Positions 15,529 to 24,691 of a stretch of 46,315 nt of DNA are shown here, one piece after another (position 1 is the first letter of the stretch; each line of letters starts with the position of its first letter). A program made the position numbers and the translations under genes. This stretch comes from Dermabacter sp. (GTDB taxonomy: Bacteria; Actinomycetota; Actinomycetes; Actinomycetales; Dermabacteraceae): NCBI GenBank assembly GCA_030538475.1, contig JAUNTX010000006.1, positions 166,402-212,716 on the forward strand. Direction: 5' to 3'. The notes below the pieces were generated by a model. It was not told the DNA's origin. It made no database searches and was given only the letters and a program-made list of their open reading frames with translations.

Positions 15529-17424
15529 ATGCCCGATATTGCCCTCGAAGCAGTCACCCGGGTTTGCGGCACGGGCGAGGCCGCCGTGCACGCCCTGCGC
15601 GGCGTCGACCTCCACATCGACCAGGGCGAGTTCGTCTCGGTGGTGGGCCCCTCCGGCGCGGGGAAGTCCACGATCCTCAACCTCGTGTCCCTCCTGGACG
15701 CCCCCACCTCCGGCCGCGTCCTCATCGGCGGGATCGATCCGGCCACGCTTCACCCCGCGGCCCTCGCCCGACTCCGCTCCGCCACCTTCGGCTTCGTCTT
15801 CCAGGGCTTTCACCTCATGGAAGAACAATCGGTGGTGGAGAACGTCATGCTGGGCATGCGCTACCGCAGCCTCCCGCTGACCGAGCAGCGGGCGAGCGCG
15901 ATGCGGGCCCTCGCCGACGTGGGCCTCGCCGACCGCGCCGACGAACTGGCCCGCAACCTTTCCGGCGGGCAGCGCCAGCGCGTCGCCATCGCCCGCGCCC
16001 TCGTGGCGGGCGCCCCCGTGCTCGTGGCCGACGAACCCACGGGCAACCTCGACTCCGCGACCGCCACCGCGATCATGGAAGTGCTGCGCAGCGTGGCCCG
16101 CAGCGGCCGCACCGTCATCATCGTCACCCACTCCGACGATCTGGCCGCCGCGACCGATCGCACCATCGCGGTCCACGACGGCCTCCTCACGGCCGACCGC
16201 GCGCTCACCACGCCCGGCGCCGCCGCGGGTGTTTCGGCGCCCGACGTGCGGCCGAGGGGCCGCGATTCGCGCCTCGCCTTCTCCGATCTGCTCCGCGACG
16301 CGTGGGGCGGCCTCGCAGGAGCCCCGCGCAAAACGCTCGCGCTCGTCATCGCCGTCGCACTCGGCGTCGGCCTCGCCACCGCGACCCTCGGGCTCGCCTC
16401 CTCCGCGAAAGCCCAGGTCTCCGCCACGTTCGATGCCCAGCGCAACCGCCAGGTCCTCGCCGTCCTGCCCAGCGCGGATATCGCGCTCGATGATCTCGTG
16501 GTGCGCTCCGAGCAGGTGCGGGGCATCGACGCCGTGGGCGCGAGGCTTGAGCGCAGCGAATCGGATATCGCCTACCGCGGGACACCCGCGCCCACCGGCA
16601 CCCTCGTCTACGAAATCACCGACGGGTTCCCCGAAGCGGCGCAGCAGGAGATCACGTGGCTGCCTGGCGTGAGGTCGCTTGGCGAGGGCCAGGTCGTCAT
16701 CGGGGCCGTCCTCGCCGAACAGCTCTCGCTCGGCCCCATGTTCACCGCGCCCACCCTGAGCCTCAATGGGCACACCGTGACCGTGGTGGGCATGCTGGAG
16801 GAATCCTCGCTCGAGCCGGAAATGATGCGCGGCCTGTTGGTGTCGAGCGGTGAGCCCGCCGCGCTGCATCCCCTTTTTCCGCCCACGGACACCACGCCGC
16901 AGCTGCGGATCTACACGGCCCCCGGGGCGGCCCAGCAGGTGGCCGGTCAGCTGCCGCTTGCGCTCGACCCGCTCGATCCCGACGGCGTGCAGGTGATGGC
17001 GCCGCCCGATCCCGCGACCCATCGCGCGGCCATCGAAAGCACGGTGGCCGCCTCCCTCACGGTGCTGAGCGCCGTCGCCGTCCTCGCCGCGGTCGTCTCC
17101 CTCATGAACTCCATGTCCCTGTCCGTCGTGCACCGCTCCCGCGAGTTCGGCCTGCGGCGCGCCCTCGGCGCCCGCGCCACCCACCTGCGCGCCCTCGTGC
17201 TCACCGAAGCGCTCTTCGTGGGGCTCGCGGGCGGCATCTGCGGACTGTTCGTGGGCATGATCGGCGTGCTCGGCACCTCCCTCGTGCGGGGCTGGAGCCC
17301 CGTCTTCGACCCGATCCTCGGGCCCGCCGCCATCGCCGCGGGCGCCCTCGTCGCGATCATCGCCGGGCTCGTGGCCGCCGCCCGGGCGGGCCGCATCCAG
17401 CCCGTCGAGGCCCTCCGGCACTAG
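15529..17424 (+). CDS. MacB-like ABC efflux protein (ATPase fused to FtsX-type permease)
   Basis: 631 aa from the ATG at 15529, 4 bases after the preceding stop; no clear Shine-Dalgarno, so coupled translation is likely. The N-terminal ATPase has GPSGAGKST, the signature LSGGQRQR and Walker B VLVADEP. After about residue 240 comes a permease half: a first membrane helix (TLALVIAVALGVGLATA), a large extracytoplasmic domain, and three C-terminal helices with the FtsX motif SREFGLRRALGA. This is the MacB layout for export of peptides, antibiotics or lipid-like compounds. The substrate is unknown. Confidence 0.92.
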   Translation: MPDIALEAVTRVCGTGEAAVHALRGVDLHIDQGEFVSVVGPSGAGKSTILNLVSLLDAPTSGRVLIGGIDPATLHPAALARLRSATFGFVFQGFHLMEEQSVVENVMLGMRYRSLPLTEQRASAMRALADVGLADRADELARNLSGGQRQRVAIARALVAGAPVLVADEPTGNLDSATATAIMEVLRSVARSGRTVIIVTHSDDLAAATDRTIAVHDGLLTADRALTTPGAAAGVSAPDVRPRGRDSRLAFSDLLRDAWGGLAGAPRKTLALVIAVALGVGLATATLGLASSAKAQVSATFDAQRNRQVLAVLPSADIALDDLVVRSEQVRGIDAVGARLERSESDIAYRGTPAPTGTLVYEITDGFPEAAQQEITWLPGVRSLGEGQVVIGAVLAEQLSLGPMFTAPTLSLNGHTVTVVGMLEESSLEPEMMRGLLVSSGEPAALHPLFPPTDTTPQLRIYTAPGAAQQVAGQLPLALDPLDPDGVQVMAPPDPATHRAAIESTVAASLTVLSAVAVLAAVVSLMNSMSLSVVHRSREFGLRRALGARATHLRALVLTEALFVGLAGGICGLFVGMIGVLGTSLVRGWSPVFDPILGPAAIAAGALVAIIAGLVAAARAGRIQPVEALRH

Positions 17425-17454
17425 CGGCCCTGAGCCCCTGAGTCCTGAGCCCCG

Positions 17455-17470
17455 GAGCGCCCGGGCGCTC
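17455..17470. terminator. Palindrome between convergent operons
   Basis: GAGCGCCCGGGCGCTC is a perfect 16-base palindrome in the 97-base gap between the MacB-like gene and the convergently transcribed permease gene. It is preceded by three CCTGAG direct repeats (17428-17450). There is no T-run, as is common for actinobacterial terminators. It could serve both strands. Confidence 0.45.
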
Positions 17471-17521
17471 TGCGCCCGCGGCAGTCACCGCCCGCGCCCG
17501 GTTTCTTCGCGGGACCAGGCA

Positions 17522-19342
17522 CTACGCGCGGCGGCTCGAGGCGGAGACGGCGAGCACGCTCAGCAGCACGAGCGCCCCCATCGGCGCGAGCGCCACCCAT
17601 GGTGCCCGCTCCATGTAGTCGATCCCGTCGGCCAGCATGAGCCCCCAGTCCGGGCGCGGGGGCTGCGGGCCCAGCCCGAGGAATCCGAGCGAGGCGATGG
17701 CGAGCGCGATGCCCGGTACGCGCAGCATCGCGTGGCGAAACACCGGCCCGGCAATCGTGGGCAGTACGGTGCGCAGCTGGTAGCGCCAGGGGCGAATCCC
17801 CAGCAGGGGCGCCATGTCGGCGTACGCGGTGGCGCTCGCCTCTTCGCGCAGGGACGCGGCGTGGGCGGCGAGCGGCGCCCACGAGACCAGGAGCACCGCG
17901 AGGGTGGCGCCCCACGCGCTCGGCCCGAGCAGGGTGGCCACGATGAGGCCGGCGAGCACGGGCGGCATCGCGTTGGCGGCCTCGAGTGGGCCGAGGCTGA
18001 GCGATGGCACCATGCCGAGCGCGAGGCCCAGAATCCAGCTCACGAGCGCGCACGCGAGGGCGAGGGCAACGGTGGTGAAGGCGCCGTGGCCGAGCCGCGC
18101 GAGCACGTCCCGCCCCGAGGCGTCGGCGCCGAGCCACGCCACGGCCTCGCTGCCCGCACCGGCACCCGCACCCGTACCAGCGCCGGAACCGGCGGCTCCG
18201 GCGGGGCCGACGGCGCCGGGCGCGGCGAGCCGATCAAACGCCATGGCATACGGGTCAAGGCCCGCCCCGAGCGCCGTCACGAGCACGAGCATGGCCGCGC
18301 ACGCGGCGGGGACGCACCACCAGGCGCGGCGCGCCCGCACGGCCCCCGTGCTTGCCGCGAGCGCCCGCGCCTGAACGGAAGCGCCGAGGAGCAGGCGGGA
18401 GCCGAGCCGCGCGAGGACGCCCGCGGTGATGCCGAGCAGGAGCAGCGCCATGACGCTGGCCTGGACCACGGGCAGGTCGGAGCTGGCGGCGGCGCCGAGC
18501 GCGGTGCGGCCGATCCCGGGCACGGTGAAGACCTGCTCGACGGCGACGGCGCCGCCGGTGAGGCCCACGAGCACGAGGCCCAGTTGCGGCAGCAGGCTGG
18601 GCAGGGCGCGGCGCAGGACCGCCGCGGTGATCTGGCGGCGGGTGAACCCGGACATCTCCCACGTGTGCACCCACGGTTCGCGAAACGCCGCGGTGACGGC
18701 CTCGGTGGCGAGTCGCCCGCACAGCCCGCCCGCGGGAATGCCGAGGGCGAGCGCGGGCAGCACGAGGTGCTGTGGACCGGCCCACCCGTAGGGCGGGAGC
18801 CACCCGAGCCACACGCTGAGCACGATGAGCAGGAGGCTGGCCAGCAGGAACTCCGGCAGGGCCGTGAGGGAGGCGCTCACGAGGCCGGAGCCCGCGCGGG
18901 CGCGGCCCGCGAGCCCGGCGCGCACGGGGCGAATAAGCAAGCCTGCCGCGATGAGGAGGGCGACGGCGAGTGCGGCGCCCATGAGCGTGAGAGACACGCC
19001 GAGGGCGCCGAGCACGCCGGGCAGCACGGGGGCGCCGGAGACCCACGAGGTGCCGAGGTCCCCGCTGGCGAGGCCGCCCAGCCACAGGCCGAGCGTTTCC
19101 CACGCGCTCGATCCGAGTCCGAGGTCGCGTCGGATGGCGGCGAGCGCTTCGTCGGTCGCGAGCTGTTCGGCGCTGCGGGCGCGCAGCACGGCGAGGGCGG
19201 GGTCGCGGCCCGACAGGAACGGCAGCATGCCCACGAGCGCCACGAGGAACGCGAGCGTGAGCGTCCGCGAGGCCCAGCCGACGAGCCGCGGGCCGGGCCG
19301 CCACGTGCGCGCTGCGGCCCGGGCGGGGGAGGGGGAGCTCAT
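17522..19342 (-). CDS. Fused DppB-DppC type ABC importer permease
   Basis: 606 aa combining both permeases of an Opp/Dpp/Nik importer. The N-terminal half resembles DppB/NikB: RRDLGLGSSAWETLGLWLGGLASGDLGTSWVSGAPV, then the EMSGFTRRQITAAVLRRALPS coupling loop and QVFTVPGIGRTALGAA. The C-terminal half (from about 340) resembles DppC: WLGADASGRDVLARLGHG and GIRPWRYQLRTVLPTIAGP, ending with LGFLGLGPQPPRPDWGLMLADG. The halves are joined through a Gly/Ala-rich extracytoplasmic stretch near 395. It starts 13 bases after the binding-protein stop; last gene of the operon. Confidence 0.92.
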   Translation of the reverse strand: MSSPSPARAAARTWRPGPRLVGWASRTLTLAFLVALVGMLPFLSGRDPALAVLRARSAEQLATDEALAAIRRDLGLGSSAWETLGLWLGGLASGDLGTSWVSGAPVLPGVLGALGVSLTLMGAALAVALLIAAGLLIRPVRAGLAGRARAGSGLVSASLTALPEFLLASLLLIVLSVWLGWLPPYGWAGPQHLVLPALALGIPAGGLCGRLATEAVTAAFREPWVHTWEMSGFTRRQITAAVLRRALPSLLPQLGLVLVGLTGGAVAVEQVFTVPGIGRTALGAAASSDLPVVQASVMALLLLGITAGVLARLGSRLLLGASVQARALAASTGAVRARRAWWCVPAACAAMLVLVTALGAGLDPYAMAFDRLAAPGAVGPAGAAGSGAGTGAGAGAGSEAVAWLGADASGRDVLARLGHGAFTTVALALACALVSWILGLALGMVPSLSLGPLEAANAMPPVLAGLIVATLLGPSAWGATLAVLLVSWAPLAAHAASLREEASATAYADMAPLLGIRPWRYQLRTVLPTIAGPVFRHAMLRVPGIALAIASLGFLGLGPQPPRPDWGLMLADGIDYMERAPWVALAPMGALVLLSVLAVSASSRRA

Positions 19343-19355
19343 GCGGGGACTGCTC

Positions 19356-20942
19356 TCAGACGGCGGTGGTGCGGGCAGTCACGAGGGCGCGTTCGCGCGG
19401 ATCGCGTTCGGCATGGGCGATCCCGGCCGCCTCCCCCTGGATCACGCGTTCGTGCAGGAGCGGGATCGCGGCGTCGGTTTCCAGGATCACGCGCTCCGCC
19501 TCCATGATCGCCGATCGGCGGGCATCGCCCATCGGGGCGGCCGCGGCCGCTTCGAGCGCGGCGTCCACCCGCGGGTCCTTCAGCTGGGACAGGTTGAAGG
19601 AACCGGTCGAGGAAAAGTCCGAGACCATGTACGCCACCGGGTCTCCCGAATCCAGGACGGTGGCGCGCGACAGGATGAAGATGTCGAACGCCCCGGCGAG
19701 CGCGTCCTGCTCGATATTCGCGTATTCGCGCACGTCCTGGCGCACCGTGAAACCGGCCGCCTCGAGCGAGGCCTGGAGCGCCACCGCCACCTCGGGAAGC
19801 TCGGCGCGGTCCGTGAACGTGCCGATCGTGAGCGCCTGGCCCGTCGGCCTGCCCGCCTCCCGATAGGTCGCGGGCACGCGAGCGGCCTTCGCCCACGCCA
19901 CCGCGGGCCCCAGCAGCCCTTCGGCTACGTCGGCGTGGCCCTCGTACACGGTGCGGACGATCTGGTCGCGCTGGACGGCCTCGCGGACCGCGGCCCGCAG
20001 GGACGGGTCGGACAGCACGGGCGAGGTGACGTTCACGTAGAGGGTGTTCGTGCGCGGCATCGGTACCTCGTGAATCGACTCCGCGTCCACGAGCGCCACC
20101 TGGGAGACGGGGATCGCCTCGACGATCTGGGCCTCGCCCGTGCGCAGGGCCGCCCCGCGGGCCGTGCCGTCGGGCACGAACGCCACGTCGATCCCGCTCG
20201 CCGCCGCACGCTCGCCCCAGTAGTCCTCGAAGCGGTCGAGGGTGGCCGACGTGGTACCGCTCAGCGCCGTGAGGACGAACGGGCCGGTGGCGCGGCCCGT
20301 CGGATCCACGGCCCGATCCTCATAGGCGGCGGGGCTGAGCACCGACAGCTGCGGGCTGGACAGGCGCCCCGGCAGCAGCGGGTCCGGGCGCGCCGTCGCG
20401 ATCTCGACGGTCAGCTGATCCACGGCGCTCGCGGTCAGCTCCACGCCGTCCAGGATGCGGGGCTTCGGCGCGGCGGCCATCGCCGCCTCGATCATGGTCA
20501 CGACGGCGGCCGCGTCGAGCGTGCCGCCGTCGTGGAAGCGGACGCCCTCGCGCAGCTTGAATCGCCAGGTCAGGTCACTGACCTGCTCCCACGCGGTTGC
20601 GAGTGCGCTCTGCGGCTCGCCGTCCTCATCGAGCACCACGAGGGTCTCCCCGCAGCTCCACCGCGAGAGCTTGAAGGCGTCGTCGGTGAACGGGTTCAGG
20701 GCGCTGCGCGGCGGCTGCATCATCGCGAGCGTGAGGCGAGCGCCCGGGGCCCCGGATGCGTCGGAGGCGTCGGAGGCGCCCGACGAGCTGCCCGGGGTGG
20801 AAGTGAAGCCGCACGCGGCGAGCGTGAGCGCGAGGGGAGTGCCGAGGCCCGCGGCTAGGGCGCGCCGTCGGGTGGGACGCGCCGAAAGCTGCGCCGGGAG
20901 TTGCGGCGTCGGGCGCGAGGCAGAGCGGGGAGTGGGGGTCAT
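19356..20942 (-). CDS. Opp/NikA-type substrate-binding lipoprotein (SBP family 5)
   Basis: 528 aa from the ATG at 20942, preceded by AAAGGA about 9 bases away; the upstream open frame is a shadow of the MFS gene. The signal sequence has a twin-arginine-like RRRALAAG and a lipobox LAA-Cys44. The mature part has the family-5 features: FTDDAFKLSRWSCGETLVVLDEDGEPQ, ATAWEQVSDLTWRFKLREGVRFHDG and PTGRATGPFVL. This family binds peptides, nickel, haem or metal-opine complexes. The context of a fused permease, fused ATPase and MFS protein, with a Zur-like operator upstream, favours a metal-chelate. The start overlaps the MFS gene end by 4 bases. Confidence 0.92.
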   Translation of the reverse strand: MTPTPRSASRPTPQLPAQLSARPTRRRALAAGLGTPLALTLAACGFTSTPGSSSGASDASDASGAPGARLTLAMMQPPRSALNPFTDDAFKLSRWSCGETLVVLDEDGEPQSALATAWEQVSDLTWRFKLREGVRFHDGGTLDAAAVVTMIEAAMAAAPKPRILDGVELTASAVDQLTVEIATARPDPLLPGRLSSPQLSVLSPAAYEDRAVDPTGRATGPFVLTALSGTTSATLDRFEDYWGERAAASGIDVAFVPDGTARGAALRTGEAQIVEAIPVSQVALVDAESIHEVPMPRTNTLYVNVTSPVLSDPSLRAAVREAVQRDQIVRTVYEGHADVAEGLLGPAVAWAKAARVPATYREAGRPTGQALTIGTFTDRAELPEVAVALQASLEAAGFTVRQDVREYANIEQDALAGAFDIFILSRATVLDSGDPVAYMVSDFSSTGSFNLSQLKDPRVDAALEAAAAAPMGDARRSAIMEAERVILETDAAIPLLHERVIQGEAAGIAHAERDPRERALVTARTTAV

Positions 20943-22228
20943 GAGGGGTGTCCTTTCGATGGGAAGAGTGAGGGCCGCGCGCGGGCCGGGGCCAGCGTGG
21001 AGCGCACGAGCAGCGCGCTCGCGGCAAGAACGGCGGTGAGGGCGATCCACCCCGAGGCGGGGGTGCCGCTTACGGCGGAGCGGGCGGGATCGAGGAGGGG
21101 GCCGACGGCGGCGTTGCCCGCGAGCACCGCGATGCCCCCGGCGGTGGCGACCAGGCCGTGATAGGCCCCGGTGGGCGCGTGGCCCGCGAAGTCCGCGACG
21201 GCGGCGAGCGCCGTGGGGGCGGTGAGCATGTGGCCGAGCACCAGAGCGAGGGCGCACGCGAGAATGCCCACCTCCGGGGGAAGCGCGAGCAGGCGCGCCG
21301 CGGGGACGACGAGCATGGCCGCGGCCATGATCCAGAAACCGGCCCGGAGGATCCGCCCCGCGGGGATGTGCGCGAGCGCCCGACTGAGCGGCACCTGGGC
21401 CCCGGCCACGAGCAGCGAGCAGGTAACGAACATGAGGGCCACGAGGCGCTCGGGGGAGGCCACGCTCGCGCTCGCCTCGAGGGGGAGCGCGAAGTAGAGC
21501 TGGTTCCACGCGAAGAGCTGCGTGGAGCAGACCGCGGCAAACGCTAAGAACCGGCGATCACGCACGGCGCCGCTCAGGCTCCCCGCGCCTCCGGCGCGCC
21601 GTGCGGCGGGCGAGGCGGGCAGGGCGCGGGCCATGACGATCCCGAGACCGACGAAGAGGGTGGCGCTGGCCAGGCACACCTCGCGCATCCCCCACCCGAA
21701 GGCGAGCGCGCCGAGCGCCGGGCCGGCGAGCGCGCCGACTTCGCCAATCGCGGCGAAGCGGGCGAACCACTCGCGGCGGGCGTTGGCGCCGCGGGCCGTG
21801 GTCGAAAGCGTGGATTCGAGGCTTGGGGATAGCAGCGCGCCCCCGAGTCCCGTGAGGGCGGCCGCGACGAGGATTGCGCCCGTGTGGGTGGCGAGGCCCA
21901 GCAGGGCAAAACCGGCCACCCGCACCGCGCAGCCGGCGATGGCGAGGGTGCGCGGCCCCCAGCGGTCCGCGAGGGTGCCGCCGAGCACGAACATGCCCTG
22001 CTGGCACGCCGTGCGCACCCCGAGCACGATGCCGACGAGGGCGGCGCTCATGCCGAGCTCCCCGCTCAGGTGGCCCGCGAGGAAGGGAATCACCGCGAAG
22101 AAGCCGAGGTTCGCCACCGCTTGCGCGCCCACGACCGACCACAGGGTGCGGCGCCCGCTCGCGGCGGGGGGAGCGGCGTGCTCGCGTGCGCGGGCCGGGG
22201 CGGCGATGACCTCTCCCGCCGCGCTCAC
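20939..22228 (-). CDS. MFS transporter in the Opp-type operon
   Basis: 429 aa with about 12 membrane helices. GVRTACQQGMFVLGGTLADRWGPRT is the conserved loop 2-3 motif of MFS drug-type exporters, and FFAVIPFLAGHLSGELGMS marks helix 1. It lies between the ATPase and binding-protein genes, overlapping each by 4 bases, so it is an integral part of the operon. In Cnt-type metallophore systems an MFS protein (CntE) exports the chelator that the ABC importer recovers; that parallel is inference here, and general drug export is the alternative. Confidence 0.88.
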   Translation of the reverse strand: MSAAGEVIAAPARAREHAAPPAASGRRTLWSVVGAQAVANLGFFAVIPFLAGHLSGELGMSAALVGIVLGVRTACQQGMFVLGGTLADRWGPRTLAIAGCAVRVAGFALLGLATHTGAILVAAALTGLGGALLSPSLESTLSTTARGANARREWFARFAAIGEVGALAGPALGALAFGWGMREVCLASATLFVGLGIVMARALPASPAARRAGGAGSLSGAVRDRRFLAFAAVCSTQLFAWNQLYFALPLEASASVASPERLVALMFVTCSLLVAGAQVPLSRALAHIPAGRILRAGFWIMAAAMLVVPAARLLALPPEVGILACALALVLGHMLTAPTALAAVADFAGHAPTGAYHGLVATAGGIAVLAGNAAVGPLLDPARSAVSGTPASGWIALTAVLAASALLVRSTLAPARARPSLFPSKGHPS

Positions 22229-23841
22229 GATCCCGCCCCCGTCGTGGGGCGATCATTCACGAGGCTGCCGCCGTCCAGGCGCAGCACCCGGGTGCACAGC
22301 CGTTCGACCGAGGAGAGGTCGTGCGAGACCATGACGAGGCCCATCGCCGGGCGTGCGGCAAGGATTGCCTCGAGCGTGTCCTCGACCCTCTCCCGTAGCG
22401 CCGGATCCAGACCTGCGAGGGGCTCGTCGGCCACGAGGACCGACGGGTCCGTGGCCAGGGCGCGGGCGATGGCGACCCGCTGGGCCTGGCCCCCGCTCAG
22501 TTGATGGGGCCGCGCACGCCACAGGGCCGGGTCCAGGTGGACCGCCTCGAGGGCCTCGGCGGCGCGGGCACGCACGGCTGCGCGCTCGGCGCGCCGCAGC
22601 CGCCTCGGGGCGAGAGAGCGCCCCGGCTCGCTCGCCTGGTCGATCGCGCGGGCGCGAGGGTTGAGGCTGCCGCGAGCGTCCTGGACGATCACCTGCACGT
22701 CGCGGCGCATTGCCCGCACCTCATCACGGCCGAGCGACAACAGTGGCGCGCCCCGGTACAGCACCTCGCCGCTCGTGGGCGCGGCGAGGCCCAGCAGCGC
22801 CCGCAGGAGGGTGGACTTTCCGGAGCCCGAGGGGCCGACGATCCCGAGCCGCTGGCCCTCCGGTACGCGGAGGTGATCGAGACACAGGGCCGTGAACGGC
22901 GCGGATGAGGCGCGCCCGAGGGTCCCGGGGCGGCGCTGGGCGTAGGCCACGCGCAGCGCCCGCGCTTCGAGGACGGGCGCCGGTGTGTCCCCGGGCTCAG
23001 CGGGCGCGGCCCGCTCGGCGACGGCCATGCGCGGGGAGGCGATTCGGGGACTCGGTGCGGAGATGGGCGTGAGGGGGCCCGCGGGGCATGCCGTGCGAGG
23101 CGGCGCGGTCGACGGGTCGTCACCCGCCTCAATCCTCCCCTCCCGCATGCGCAGCGTGGTCGCTCGGAGGGCGCGGGCCGCGGCGTGATCGTGCGTGATG
23201 AAGAGCAGCGCCGCGCTCGCGGGTAGCAGCTGATCTATGAGGTCGAGCACCTGCGCCTGCGTGGCCTCATCGAGCGCGGTCGTGGGTTCGTCGGCCACGA
23301 GCAGGTGCGGGCGGCGCGCGAGCGCGAGGGCCAGGCACACCCGCTGGCGCTGACCCCCCGAAAGCTCGTGCGGGAGGCTGGCGGCGATCCGCTCCGGGTC
23401 CTCGAAGGCGAGGGCGCGAAGCAGGTGCGAGGCGCTCGCGAGCGGCCCGGCCTCCTCGAGCGGTCCAGCATCCTCGAGCGGGCCGCGGGAGAGGGCAACC
23501 TTCAGGTGGGCGCCCACCGTGGTCTGCGGGTTGAGGGCGCGGGCGGAATCCTGGTGGACGAAGGCGAGGCGCGGCAGATTGGGGAGCCTGCGGCGTTCGG
23601 CGGCGCTGAGGCCGCTCACGGCGCGGCTCGGGCCGTCCGGGAGCGCGAACATGATGCTTCCGGTGGCATCGAGGACGGGGGAGAGGGTGCCGAGCAGGGC
23701 AGCCGCGGTGAGGGACTTGCCGGAGCCCGACGGGCCCACGAGGGCGATCCGCTCGCCGGCATCGAGGGTGAAGCGGAGCGGGCCCACGAGGGTGCGCCGA
23801 CGGGAGCGAATCTCCAGGTCGTGCACGGTGAGAAGCGGCAC
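22225..23841 (-). CDS. Fused DppD-DppF type double ATPase
   Basis: 538 aa with two complete ABC ATPase domains. The first has GPSGSGKSLT, signature LSGGQRQR and LLVADEPTTALD; the second has GPSGSGKSTL, signature LSGGQAQR and VLVADEPLAGLD. This is the fused form of the two Opp/Nik ATPases. The start is the GTG at 23841 (VPLLTVHDLEI) with AAGGAG 4 bases upstream; the open frame to 24159 is a shadow of tetR. First gene of the operon, about 50 bases downstream of the predicted transcription start. Confidence 0.93.
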   Translation of the reverse strand: MPLLTVHDLEIRSRRRTLVGPLRFTLDAGERIALVGPSGSGKSLTAAALLGTLSPVLDATGSIMFALPDGPSRAVSGLSAAERRRLPNLPRLAFVHQDSARALNPQTTVGAHLKVALSRGPLEDAGPLEEAGPLASASHLLRALAFEDPERIAASLPHELSGGQRQRVCLALALARRPHLLVADEPTTALDEATQAQVLDLIDQLLPASAALLFITHDHAAARALRATTLRMREGRIEAGDDPSTAPPRTACPAGPLTPISAPSPRIASPRMAVAERAAPAEPGDTPAPVLEARALRVAYAQRRPGTLGRASSAPFTALCLDHLRVPEGQRLGIVGPSGSGKSTLLRALLGLAAPTSGEVLYRGAPLLSLGRDEVRAMRRDVQVIVQDARGSLNPRARAIDQASEPGRSLAPRRLRRAERAAVRARAAEALEAVHLDPALWRARPHQLSGGQAQRVAIARALATDPSVLVADEPLAGLDPALRERVEDTLEAILAARPAMGLVMVSHDLSSVERLCTRVLRLDGGSLVNDRPTTGAGS

Positions 23842-23900
23842 CGTTCTCCTTGGGATCGAGGGGCGGCATGGACGGTGGGGCGGGCTGCTGGCGCCCTCCG

Positions 23901-23930
23901 AAACTAGACGCGGGTGAGAATCGTTGTCAA
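23901..23930 (-). promoter_or_regulatory. Promoter of the Opp/MFS operon overlapped by a Zur-like palindrome
   Basis: On the minus strand TTGACA (23930-23925) is a perfect -35 box, followed after 17-18 bases by CTAGTT/TAGTTT (-10, 23907-23901). Overlapping the -35 is TGAGAATCGTTGTCA (23915-23929), an interrupted palindrome with the layout TGA-AA---TT-TCA seen in actinobacterial Zur operators. Binding there would block RNA polymerase, so the operon is probably derepressed by zinc starvation. The box also lies about 43 bases before the tetR start and could affect it too. Zur assignment is by resemblance only. Confidence 0.6.
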
Positions 23931-23971
23931 ATAACGGGTGGCTGGAAAGGCGCCGCCCGCGACCGACTAGC

Positions 23972-24691
23972 ATGGAAAACGTGAGTGACACCGCAAAGGC
24001 CCAGGTCGCCGACTGCAGCGCGCGCGAGAGAAAGAAGCGCGAGGCGCGCGAAAGAATGCACCTCGCCGCCCTCGAACTCGTGGCAGAAAGCGGCCTCGCC
24101 GCCGTGACGGTCGACCAGATCGCCGAACGCGCCGGGGTCTCCGCCCGCACCCTCTTCAACTACTGGGGCACCAAGGAAGCGGTCGTGCTCGGCACCGTCC
24201 CCGGCGACGCCGATCGCCTCGTGGACTGCCTGCGCGAACGCCCCGTCGGAGAGGACCCGTCGGCCTCCGTCCGCGCCGTCCTCACCGAGCACTTGCGTCA
24301 CGCCACCCCGGACCGCTCCGTGCGCACCCTCAAACGCACGGTGCTGCGGCGCGAACCCCAGCTCGCCCAATTGTTCTTCAACCACACGAACGACGTGCAG
24401 CGCACCCTGATCGCCCTGCTCACCGAACGCCTCACGGACACGCTTGGGCCGGACCTCGCCGCGGATGCCGCCGCGATGCACGTGTTCTGGCTCTTCGCGA
24501 TGTCGCGCGCCTCCTACGCCGTCTCGATGCGCCGCGGGATCGACCTGCTCGACGCGCTCGCCCTCGTGCTCGGCCACGTGGATACGGGACGGGTCAGCCT
24601 CGGCAGCCCGCCGCCCTCCACACCGCAGCACACCTCACCGCAGCACTCCTCACTTCCGCAGCCCGCCTCACCACTAAGGAGCCACCCGTGA
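23972..24691 (+). CDS. TetR-family transcriptional regulator
   Basis: 239 aa from the ATG at 23972; a GTG at 23981 behind GGAAAAC, 7 bases after a -10-like TAGCAT, is an equally good start and could be leaderless. The N-terminal HTH is typical: ALELVAESGLAAVTVDQIAERAGVSARTLFNYWGTKEAVV (about 35-75). The C-terminal end is a Pro/Gln/His/Ser-rich tail encoded by short imperfect tandem repeats (24610-24675). It is divergent from the Opp/MFS operon and overlaps the HerA-like gene by 4 bases, so it may regulate either. Confidence 0.92.
   Translation: MENVSDTAKAQVADCSARERKKREARERMHLAALELVAESGLAAVTVDQIAERAGVSARTLFNYWGTKEAVVLGTVPGDADRLVDCLRERPVGEDPSASVRAVLTEHLRHATPDRSVRTLKRTVLRREPQLAQLFFNHTNDVQRTLIALLTERLTDTLGPDLAADAAAMHVFWLFAMSRASYAVSMRRGIDLLDALALVLGHVDTGRVSLGSPPPSTPQHTSPQHSSLPQPASPLRSHP

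Noticed and set aside
14034..15746. 570-codon antisense frame over the adaptor gene
   Set aside because: Low-complexity shadow of a GC-rich gene; its existence does not explain the frameshift.
15517..17421. 634-codon open frame antisense to the MacB-like gene
   Set aside because: Composition-driven shadow: Gly/Arg/His/Glu-rich sequence with no domain, opposite a gene with clear ABC motifs.
23915..23929. DtxR/IdeR or Fur operator
   Set aside because: The TTAGG-type DtxR pattern and the GATAAT-type Fur pattern are not matched; the TGA-AA---TT-TCA layout fits Zur better.
23924..23971. TTG-initiated longer TetR start at 23924
   Set aside because: The codon lies inside the -35 box and Zur-like palindrome; ATG 23972 or GTG 23981 fit better.
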